DNA of 64,000 nucleotides from Pegea sp. RAD2-039 (Eukaryota; Chordata; Thaliacea; Salpida; Salpidae): contig JAQGEQ010000192.1 of the NCBI GenBank assembly GCA_034620365.1, positions 2,971,001-3,035,000 of the forward strand, read 5' to 3'. Shown here piece by piece: positions 12,575 to 22,928 of this stretch (position 1 is its first letter; each line of letters opens with the position of its first letter). The notes under the pieces are model-generated. The model made no database searches. It saw nothing but the letters and a program-made list of their open reading frames with translations, and had not been told where the DNA came from. The position numbers were made by a program, and so were the translations under genes.

Positions 12575-13796
12575 CTAGCTGCTTGATGGTTTATTAGTTT
12601 CTTTTTTCATACTTAGATGTTTAACAGATTTGCTAGTGAGCAGATAAAACCAATAACAATTTAAGACATCCAAAATTAAACAGATTGACAACCAAGTACA
12701 ATGAGATAATAAATCAACTCTGAAAGCAAAAAATATCAGTTTAAAATAACTTTAAATTGTTCAGCAAATGTACAATATTTACAGATTTAATTTTAATGTT
12801 AAAAAACCAAGAAAAATTTCGTTTAGTTTTTACCGATAATCTTCTGATCTTATTAAAGTGTTGACCGATATCCAAAAGTAAGGTATTGGTAAAATACGAC
12901 ATGCAAAGTAAAATACAATGATTGCAATTCCATTCCAAAAGTAAGTGGAAGAACCATACCTTCCAGTCACATACAATTTCCATCTAATAGTAAGAATTTT
13001 AGGTCGCGAAAAATATAGAAATAGTTCAAACCTGAAATTAAGAAATGAAGACGAAGCTTCGGATAGAAGCCGGTAATTTGCATAATATGAAAGAAGACCT
13101 CGATACTGAAATCACATAAACAGAAATAAATAAAATTTCATATACTTTGATTTTTACTCACGATGCAAAGAGTAAAAGCTATAATTGAGATGATGTGATG
13201 AATTAAATATCCTTTATCGCCACCAATTCGTTCATAATAGATACAAATTGCAAAAAAATCTGTACGTTTAAGATTATGAAAAGTTCTACAAAAATCAACT
13301 TTTGTTTCACCTGCTATTAGGTACCCACTGCTGAAGGCTACATTCCAAGAAGAAAGAGTTGTATTCTCACTTAAAATTAATTGTACTTAATTTACAAAGT
13401 TTAATTTTTTTTACAAAAAATGTATCACAGTCATAATTAAGTCTATTTACATCGTCTTAGATTTTACATAACTTCAACTGTAAATAAAACAAATACTAAC
13501 AAGTTTATTCCTGGATTTTTTCGATAAAGTACAACAAAAATACTAATAGCAGTCACCACAATAGCGTGAATAGTAGAAGTAGTTCTGTAAATAAAACATT
13601 CTAGAATTGAATATCAGCTATAGTATACAATATATATATAATTGAATATAGCTATATACTACCTGAAATGCCATTGAAGTTGATCATCTGGTTTAATTTG
13701 TTTATAAGGTCGGAAAAACTTTATCTTTGGAAGAATGATGTTTCCAAGAAGTCCAAAAGACAAAAAACTTATAATCAATGTAATGAAGTTGTTCAT
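12575..13796 (-). CDS. TLC domain membrane protein, TLCD4-like (copy B)
   Basis: Second TLC family protein, 247 residues from seven exons: 13663-13796, 13501-13584, 13311-13369, 13162-13259, 13032-13105, 12834-12983 and 12575-12719. Exons 2-5 are 84, 59, 98 and 74 bases, exactly as in copy A, and all intron phases match, so the pair arose by tandem duplication after the introns were in place. It starts with a hydrophobic segment, MNNFITLIISFLSFGLLG. Family marks: TTSTIHAIVVTAISIFVV, YYERIGGDKGYLIHH, LLSEASSSFLNFRW, FWNGIAIIVFYFACRI and LILDVLNCYWFY. It keeps the paired His of the TLC core. The introns are shorter than in copy A. Membrane lipid function is inferred from the family only. Confidence 0.87.
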
Positions 13797-16220
13797 ATTG
13801 ATTAACTCTCTTATCTCAAAACAAATAATAAACTTAAAATTTCAAATAAGCAAATAAATATGAAAAAGAAGTATAAACACGCATATCATCAAAGATTTAC
13901 TATAGAAGATAAGTTACAGCAATAAATACCATAAAAAATAGGCTCATAATTTATAAAAACTCGTTAACAATTGAGTAACCACTATTTGAAATTGTGCGCA
14001 TTTAAACTGTTAAAACTAGTTTGGTAAAGGCCAAAGTCTTATTTGAGTTGAAAAGTAAATATTTTAAATAGTACATAAGTAGAAATTTGAACTCATACAT
14101 GTATACAAACTTTAAAAACTCAGCATTATGCACTGCAGCTTTAATTACTTTAGTTTAAATTAATCCTAATCAATTATTTAATTTAAGAAGATTAGACTTT
14201 TTGAGCCAAACAAAAACATCTTAGATTTGTGTATCATATATTCTTTGAAAACTTTAATATAAAACATATACAGTCTGTTCTGAATATATTTTACTTTTAA
14301 AAGCAACATTTATGTAAAAAATAAAATAAATAAATAATCAATAAGTAAAATGATTTCTTGGTAAATGTAAAATCAATATCTATACTTGCAAAAAATCTTT
14401 AAGAATAAATGTTTAGATAAACAGTTTTTTGATGGTCGTTTCAAGTTTAATAAAAAAGTTTTAATGAAACTATAAGATTTCAGCTGTAATATACTAAATA
14501 GTGTTGGCTCAACTGTGTCAGTTCATGCAAAGACCTTTAAAAAATAAATTCTTTAAAAGAACTTAAAGACTTTTTTTATTATCAACATAATAGCTTCCAT
14601 CTAAATTTATGCTGTATAGATTTTATTTTATGTAGCTTTTATTATCTTTTTAAAAAGTTTCTTATTTTTAGATAATGACTATGAAGTATTACTTTTCTAT
14701 TTACCCTTTTAGAAATTGATAAACAATCTATTTTTTACACAAAATAAAAGATTATTACCAAATTTATATTCAATAAAAAATTAAAAACTTTGGTTTAAAA
14801 GATTTAACAGATAAAAACAGTTTATATATATTTTTAGATCAAAACTTATTGGCAATTTTTATAATCAGTCAGTTAACATTATACAATTTCAGATTTATCA
14901 ATATATAAATATAAGTATAAAAAAAGCTTCCTCAATATCGAGTTTGAGATTTGTTAAAAAAATATTACTTGGTTCAAATACAACTTTACCAAAGGTCTTA
15001 TAAAGCATAAAGCATGGAGGTTTAAAAAAAATTGATTAAAAAAACAATTATAATATAAACAAAAATCTTACCCTTCTTAAATAATTTTGATTAAAAAAAT
15101 GATGACATCTCTTTTTTCTAAAACTAACTGCCAATGGAAAATTTAATTCAAGCCTAATAATTATTTCCAATATATTATATTTTAACTGAAATTACATGTT
15201 ACAATATTACAAGAATCATTATTATCTTAAATATTACAAAAATGACTTCAGAAATTTTTTGTAATCTCTTACATAAATATAGAATACTAATAATTTAAGT
15301 TTATGTCATAATATTTAAAATAACTTCAATATACTAGCTACAAATGTTTAAACGCAGACTTTCTATCTTTTTCAATTAGTCATAGCTTCAAACACTGTAT
15401 CTGACTAGTCGTAAGAATTTAATAGTCATAAGAATCAATTTTTTTATTTGACATTTTAGATTTTAATAACTCTCAAATTTAGAGGCTGTGTTTTAGGAAA
15501 TTTTTCGTTTGACACCTATTAAATTAATTTTTTTTATATAACTAAATAAATCTTACGTAATCAGAAACCATATTTAGTTTATGTAGCTTGTAAGATTTAA
15601 AGTTTATTATATCAAAATAATATATCATGTTTTCTTTAATTTCCCCTGGATTATATTTTTACTAGTTTCAACTTTTACTTTGCAGTTTTCAGCTACTAAA
15701 GACATTGCTGATTTTGTGATGAAATCCATTGAAATAATTAAACTTTTGTTTTGAATTATGATTCTTTGAATTTTTAATTGAAACAGTTTTATGTACTAGA
15801 TGCTTTTATACGAATAAATAACTTGAGACTTCAAGAAAACATATTTTTTGCAAAGTTTTTAAAGCTCATAATAGTTTATTCTTTAAAAACAGTATTTTTG
15901 TCTGGGATGTATATAGAGGCACGCACTGCTTACATCCTTGAGCCCCAATCTCTCTTTTTAGTTATCAGATTAGTCAGTTTATTTACTTTGTCTATTTTGA
16001 AACGCAAAATCTTCTTGGTCAAGAAGGTTTTACAACTATCTCTTGATACAAGACAGTTGTTTGTAAAAGTATAAATAAAGGATTTTTCATAAAAAAGTTA
16101 ATTAGAAATCAAAATAAGGAATTGAAATTCACAAACAAACTGGACAACTTATATTTGGGAACGTTAAATATTTAGAATAAAGATAGTAAATTTATGTGAG
16201 GGAGAAATCTAGGTATTTTA
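13797..16220. other. AT-rich intergenic region
   Basis: About 2.4 kb of very A/T-rich sequence upstream of TLC copy B. A 98-codon plus-strand frame at 15778-16074 was considered and not accepted as a gene. No repeat or RNA gene was recognised. Confidence 0.4.
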
Positions 16221-16402
16221 TTACAACACTTCTTTCATACTCTTTGGAATATCAAAAATAAGATTCATAAACTCGACAAGTTTTGTTGGCTCTATTATGC
16301 CAAGCAGGGAGTTTTTGGGGTTGATTATCCAAATTAAATACTTTGTATTCCAAAGATTGGGATCAGGGTTGTTGATATTACATAAAAGTTTGTCGCCATC
16401 AG
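16221..16402 (-). CDS. Putative terminal exon of an unidentified gene
   Basis: On the minus strand a possible acceptor (ACTAG just above 16402) is followed by 60 open codons of well-balanced composition, including DGDKLLCNINNPDPNLWNTK and GIIEPTKLVEFMNLIFDIPK, then a TAA that overlaps an AATAAA signal (16217-16222). Codon content and G+C are clearly better than in the surrounding DNA. The upstream partner exon is not certain. An open segment at about 16.68-16.79 kb (SESGVTDSLSGIPLTTFRV) could donate in the right phase. Either could belong to the BTB gene above as an alternative 3' end, or to a separate gene. No family recognised. Confidence 0.35.
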
Positions 16403-16801
16403 CTAGTTATGAAACTTGCAAATCATAAAAATGATAAAATGTAATTTATTGTAACAACTTTTATACTTCCAGTAAGACTTCACAAATTATGACAAATAGT
16501 TTTTGAAAAAATTTTATTAGAAAAAAACCAAAATGAAAATAAGACAAACAAACAGCTTCGAGACATGATCTAATTATCAGTTGTTCAACTAATAGGCGTG
16601 TGTAAAAGTAGTTAAAAGTCCAAATGTTTATTCAAATTTGTCAACTGGTCTCTTCATCAGGCACAGGATCAGTTAAGACTCTGAATCAAACTTGAATCTT
16701 CAAATGAATTTGCTTTTCTAAGTCTTACTCTAAAAGTAGTGAGGGGAATTCCCGACAAGGAGTCTGTTACACCTGATTCTGAGCTTTCAAGTAAACAGTA
16801 G

Positions 16802-18234
16802 TTAGGATTTATTAGCTAGCCGCTTGTGTTTGGCCATATGAGCTTTGAAGTAACATTGAACATCAAAGGCTTTCCCGCAAATTTCACATTTGTAACGTCG
16901 AGGTGTCAAAACAGCTTTTTGGTCTTTTATATTCTTTACAGGTTTCACTTTTGGGGATTTTTGATTCGAATTAGAAGACTCGATTTTGACAGTCGGCTTG
17001 CTGTCTTGTTTATTTCTTTTACGAGAACTCTCAGGAGGTCCTTCTTTGACTTTTTCTACAAATTTTTACTTTTAAATACTGTCACGTGATTACTTACAAG
17101 CTACCAACCTGTATTTCTTGATCCTGGCAAAATATCTTCAACAAAATCATCTCCATAAATCTTCCGTTTTCTTCTACGAGATTCTGAAGTAAAGAATTTA
17201 CAGATTTGAAACTTAATCAGCAGATCTTACCTCTTCCTGAAGGCATCTCGTTAACAGATTTGATGTTTGCTACAGCAGGTTGCTGAGTTAGAGGCTTGGG
17301 GACTTCTACAATAAAACTTCATGTAATCACGTGATCTCGTAATATGCAAATTTTTCCCACTTACTTTTGATTGAAACTTTTATTTCTTCATTTTTTCTAA
17401 AACGTTCAAGTATTAGGATTACATTTATCACGTGTTTAACCAAGTCACGTGATTGGTCAAGTCACGTGATCAGAACTTACTCTAAATCATCTTTTTGTTC
17501 ATCTTCAATTACATGATTTAGTAAAGTACCAATGATTCCGTCATAATCCTCCGAGTCAACATCCGAATCTGGCTGGAGCTTTTAATCAGAGTCTCATTTC
17601 GAACAATCCAGTCTGAAAGAGGAAGACATTCCCAAATCATCTTCACAGATCATTAAACAACCTTCAGCTCGTTCTCCCTGACTCAAAGATTCCTCCATTT
17701 TCGCACAAACCTCATACAAACAAAACACTTTCAACTTCTTCACTGAGTCGATGACGTCATTAACAAATGACGTCACATCAACGAGATCAAACGTCATTTG
17801 GGAAGTGTAGAAGTAATCGAGTAACTTGCTCAAAACCGATGCTGAAAATAAAAGTTGATCACGTGGTAGCGTTCCTCATCACTTACCTTTCATTCCTTTC
17901 AATTCAATAAATGAAAGATTTTCATTTGGAGCTGTTAGCACCTCGTAAAAGAAGTCACTAAATGTAGCTACCAGAAGCTTGTGAGTGGAGAAGTTTTGAC
18001 CTATCAGCACTCAGATTGAAGATCAGGAAAAAATCAGCAGATCTTTCTACCTTCTGCTTTCACTATCAAGTCACAAAGTTCTCCTCTTTTGAAAAGTTTA
18101 TATAAAGAATGAAGCATTCTAGCAGCGTGTCTTTCATGTGCATCCCTCTCTTTGCCGTTCACTTTCCTCTCCCATAAATTGAAGTCTTCAACAAGTAATT
18201 CATCTGCCTCGTCCAATAATTTACCTGGAAACAT
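16802..18234 (-). CDS. BTB domain and C2H2 zinc-finger protein
   Basis: Probable nuclear DNA-binding or chromatin protein. The N-terminal exons (18051-18234, 17887-18000, and one starting at 17841) encode a helical lead and then a BTB/POZ fold: MLHSLYKLFKRGELCDLIV, FSTHKLLVATFSDFFYEVL, SFIELKGMKA and LSKLLDYFYTSQM. An acidic and Ser-rich middle follows over several small exons (about 17.64-17.1 kb; a basic KRKIYGDDFVEDILPG segment is notable). The last exon holds one C2H2 finger, CEICGKAFDVQCYF followed by HMAKH. The stop is at 16802-16804. The join near 17.56-17.64 kb is unresolved: the frame needs either a 49-base intron with a weak acceptor or a frameshift. BTB plus a single finger is unlike the usual multi-finger ZBTB layout. 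Its ATG lies 214 bases below the PCF11-like stop. Confidence 0.7.
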
Positions 18235-18773
18235 CTATCATTGGTTGATTTGGTGTCACGTGGTCAAGACCTTCATGTTGTGTCCAAGCGTCTTTAGTTT
18301 TTACGGTTCGAGTCATAATTGCTACACTTTTATTGGCAGCGATGTATTGATTAGTGAAGTTCTTTGTTTTTCTTCGGTGTTTAAATTGTGTTGATTTATC
18401 CTGATAAGAAGCTGAACATATGAAGTTGATCGTAAAGATAATAAAGATCAACTAACTGATGTTTCAACCGCAGATGTCTGGCAAGATGAGGAAGATAAGG
18501 AGGTTGGAGGTGAACATTTACTTTCATAATTTGGTTCTAGAAGAAACAAACTCAAATCGATTCGTTCTCTTAATAAAGTATTCACCGTAGGATTCTACTT
18601 GGCTAGCGTCGATTTTGTTTGTCACGTGATTTGATGATGAAGGATCAGATGACGTCACGTTGCTAGGAGACGAATCACTGAAAGATCAAATGAGTAAATT
18701 GAATTTAGTTTGGATGATGTTTGCTACAAACCTTTGAACACTTCGGATTTCAGCAATTGAATCAATCACGTGA
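17082..18773. promoter_or_regulatory. Cluster of TCACGTGA (E-box) palindromes
   Basis: Six exact TCACGTGA octamers at 17082, 17327, 17445, 17462, 18622 and 18766, plus near matches (TCACGTGT, TCACGTGG) between them. They lie in introns and exons of the BTB gene and of the 3' half of the PCF11-like gene. At this base composition well under one is expected in the whole window. The octamer is a bHLH (MITF/USF-type) binding word. Function is inferred only; the word may instead be over-represented genome-wide. Confidence 0.4.
18328..18333 (-). terminator. PolyA signal of the PCF11-like gene
   Basis: AATAAA on the minus strand, 115 bases after the PCF11-like stop codon and about 95 bases before the ATG of the BTB gene, so the two transcripts are closely packed. 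Confidence 0.5.
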
Positions 18774-21377
18774 TCTTCAAAATGACCATTTTGTTTGGTT
18801 ACAACAGATGAACACATTACAGGACTTGAATCTGTTTCATGAGAGGAACAAGTCTCTTGTTTTTCTCTATCTTCTAATTCACTTAGTTCTGCTTTTCTTT
18901 TTTTTAATGTCTCTTCAAGCAGAGCTAATTGTGAATAACTTTCATCGTCCTGAAAAGAAAAAATGATTTCTGTTTTGAATGAAAATAATAATTATTTACA
19001 AATTCAATTTCTTCTTCAAATACTTCCACTTCCAAATCATTTTCATAATCGACAAGCTGATGAGCTGTACTAACCAGATTATTCGATGATAGTGTTTGCT
19101 GTACAACAATCAACATCAATCATTTAGTTTATCAAAAAGCAACTTACTAAATCTTTATGAGTTCTAGGCTTTCCTTTCATTCTACTATTTCTCCAAGGGT
19201 AAGGCCATTGTTTATCAATTCTATGAACCTCATGATCTAATTTATTCAACAAATTTTTTGCAAAAACTTGATCCCATGTTTGTCGCAGTCTAAACAAGTC
19301 TAGCTTTGTTTTACTTTCAACCTGTTGGTTACAAAATAGGAAATATATAAAAGTAAAATAGATTAAATTATTAAAATGTAAAATATTTCCAATTAAATCT
19401 TTTTTTAACAAAGCTTATTATCAATTAAAAATGTTTTCACAAATTTTTCAAGAAGTCAATTAATTAAATAATCTTTTTTGCTCATTAAAAACTATAATCA
19501 ATAAATCACATTTAAAAATATAGACATATTATTTTTGTGTTTGCTATACAACTAATTTGTGGTATGTAACCATGTGCTGGCTGATAAAATAAATAAACAA
19601 AATTATTTCTCACTTTTACAAACACATGCAGAAATATGTTTACAAGTTCACCACCAAATAACTTTTTGTAGTGTCCACCATAACTTTTGGTAATAGAATC
19701 AATGAGGTACAAAACTGGAAGTTTTTGTTTAGTATGTGCCTACAAAAATATATGAAATGAACCATGTTTTTACTACATGTTAACTTTATAGTTATTTACT
19801 TTTTATATAAAAACAAGATAAAATATTTTGACAAAATTTTGAGAAAATAATCTAGAAAGTTTACTTTTATTAATGAAATCAAAGAAAAAACTGATAGAGG
19901 CAATAATAAGAGAATAAACTTGTATGAAGCAAATCAAACTAAAATTAGATACTAAATCAATTTAGCAATGTATAGACTATACAAATTTTATGAATTTTTA
20001 AAATAATCTAGAAAACTTAAATATTTTATAAATCTGAATAATACTTAAAAATGATATTTATAAAGAATGTCAACACTTACTGAATCATAGTTTTACTTTT
20101 TAGACAATAATAACTAGTTAAAGTTAATTAATATATAATAATAATAGCATACAAAATTTATTTATAAATTACTTAAATATCAAGAAAATACATGCATAAA
20201 ATACTTTAATATTATATTAAATAATTGGTTGATTAAAAATAATAACTTGTCTACTTAGTCTTTATACGCCAAATATTCTAAACAAAACTTTATCAAAAAA
20301 TATAATTTTAACTTAATAATAATCAAACAGATGTTTCAAATATGACAGAATAATCTAACTTAAATATACAAAATTAACTAATTTATTTAATCATTTATCT
20401 AATTCATGTATATAATTATATTTTATAATAGTATTTATATAATATCTCATTAGAATTATTCCAGATTTCTGTCATATAAAAATGTATTTAATTATGTATC
20501 AGTTTAAATAAAATTTTAACTAAAAAGAATAAATATAACTAATAAAGGAAAATTAGATGGATAATTTTTATAATAATTAATGATAATTTAAAAGTTAAAA
20601 AATTCAATATTTATAATTTTCAACTTTGAAATTTATTACTTCTATATATCTAAACTTACCAAAACTGGTAAGAATAAAAATCGATAAAGTGATAAACTAG
20701 GTGCTTAGCTGAACAAAATTATAAAAATAAATTATTATATAAGAGAAGTAGTTGAATTAATTGTTAAATTTATTAAATTTATAAACTCTAGAATAAAAAG
20801 ATTATTTTATTAAGCTTATGTGATAGATAAAAAAATATTCAATTTTTGACTATGAGAAATAACCAAATTATTAAATAAATCTTAAATTGTGAATTTAATA
20901 ATCTTAAGAAATAATATTATAAAATTACTAAGAAGTTATTTAAAATAATCAAATAATTGTTATGCTATATTTTCACTTTATGTAAATTATATATATATAT
21001 CAAATCATCAACATAAATGAAACTTTGATATTTTAATGATGGAGTAACAAACTTATTAATTAAAGATTACATGGTTCTTAAACACTTTTTATAAAGATGA
21101 TTGACTACTCTTTTAAAATAATTATAAACGTTATACTCTAAAAGAAATGAAAATCACTAAAAATATATTTTATTGATATCTTATATATTCATATTAATGT
21201 AAAAGTAAAATTGTTTTTAATTACCTCATAAAGTTTTCTCACAATAATCTTGGTAATTTCATAAGCATGGGTAGAATTATCTTTCGCCAAGACTGTTAGC
21301 ATACGTATCAATGGCTTACTGTTGAATGTAAGCTCACTTAATGATGACTTATATTCAGTTAATATTGCATCCATCAA
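18448..21377 (-). CDS. PCF11: PCF11-like CID protein (short form)
   Basis: PCF11 binds the phosphorylated C-terminal domain of RNA polymerase II and acts in mRNA 3'-end cleavage and termination. Seven exons join in frame: 21225-21377, 19614-19739, 19148-19321, 19000-19098, 18732-18949, 18586-18677 and 18448-18536, giving 316 residues. Residues 1-150 form the CID: ELTFNSKPLIRMLTVLAKDN, KLPVLYLIDSITKSYGGHY, then FRLRQTWDQVFAKNLL. The tail is acidic, with a coiled-coil-like stretch (LALLEETLKKRKAELSELED), and ends Ser/Thr-rich. The FEGL repeats, zinc fingers and CLP1-binding part of normal PCF11 (over 600 residues in yeast, about 1,550 in human) are absent. The first intron is about 1.5 kb; the last is 49 bases. 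A divergent CID paralogue is the alternative. Confidence 0.75.
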
Positions 21378-22928
21378 CCTAGGACCAACTTATTTCTTAC
21401 AAAAAACAACGTTTATAAAAACAAGTTTAAAATAAATCGATTTATTCAGTTGTTTTTTACAAATAAATGTAAATAACAACAAGATAACTCTATAACTAAA
21501 GTAAAAACCAATGGGCAAATGCAAAATATGCACAAACTGAAATTAAAATAAAGTATTACAAAGATAACGTTATTAAAAGATAGAGCAAGCTTGCTACACT
21601 CCAAATATTTAAAAGACCATTTTATTCAACCAGTGAAGTTTAAATTTATTAATCAACCAAAAATATAATCTATCATAGAATAAACAATAATTATAAATAT
21701 AATAATTCATTTTGTCGAATCAATTCTTCAACGAAAGATAGAAACTAGAATATATTTTTTAAATATTACAAATAATCAATTTGATGAAATGAGATCTTTT
21801 CTATATGTTATCAAGAATAATCTAAAGAAAGTGCTGTAAAGATTACTTGCAATGGAAATGAATCGTATCTAAAAATGCTTAGTTTATTAGTTAAACTCAT
21901 ATGTGGTTTAGCTAAAAAGATTAATTTAGGTTTATTGCTTTATTTGTTTTTGAATAAAATTAAACATGATTTTACAAGTCGATATTTTATTCAAATAATT
22001 TTTAATATTACAATGTCTTTAATTTGTACAAATCAAAATAAGACAGTAGTAACAAAAGAAAACGTTTCTTCACAAATGATAGGCAGGTATATATTCATGC
22101 ACAATATTTATTAGATTATTACTAATTACCTAAAATTGATTAACAAAATGGATCTTTGAGTTTTAGAGCGGCTACTCGCTTTTTGAACCTATAAAAAATG
22201 TTATTAGAAGGTAAAAAATTAAAAAAGACAATATTTAGACGCTTTCACCACTGAAATAAAACATAGATTTTTTAAAATTTATTTTTTTAGACATTTACAT
22301 TTTCACATAAATTTTTTGTATCGCATGTTTGAAAAATTTTATATTTAATTTTGAAATTAAAGTAGCCGAAAGCCTCACTCTAAAACTGTTAATTTTAGAA
22401 AAGAATTTATTATAAGTCTCGATAAAATCTGATTTACTGAGATACTGTAGATAACTGTTTGTTAATGAAAAAATATTTTAAAGTATATTAGATCTATTAT
22501 AAAAAGATTTAAATTATCATAGTTAAGTTTATTCTGAGTTTTATCTTATGGTAACCACTTCTTATATGATTTTTGATAAAATATGACAAGTATTTGTTCA
22601 GCAAAACTATAAATCTTATTTCAGCGTTTTAGAAGCATTTTATGTTACATACTGTTTATTTACAAATTAGTTACAATTAAATTTAATTAAAAAATCGATT
22701 AACGAATTCAATTTTTATGATTGATCTCAAATCTTTTGGAATATAAAAAGATAGGTTGTTGATGTAATGGTTTGATATCACTGATTAACTAACAACCAAA
22801 CTGGTTTAGGTATTTACAGTAATTTGTAACTAGTTCGGTTTTGATAACTAATTTTTAAAAATTGAAGTTTATTTTGATGTTGATGACAAGCAAAGTTTGC
22901 AATTTTTAGACTTAAGATATAAATGAAA
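21378..22928. other. AT-rich intergenic region
   Basis: Upstream of the PCF11-like gene and downstream of MON1. A short acceptor-plus-open-frame on the minus strand near 22.19 kb (FKKRVAALKLKDPFC then stop) could be a stray exon but is too short to call. Nothing else seen. Confidence 0.35.

Noticed and set aside
15778..16074. 98-codon plus-strand frame
   Set aside because: Long for this composition, but the sequence has no domain-like pattern and no supporting signals, and an adjacent exon reads well on the opposite strand.
21875..22114. 79-codon plus-strand frame with hydrophobic start
   Set aside because: Composition is that expected from random A/T-rich DNA; no conserved motif or splice continuation.
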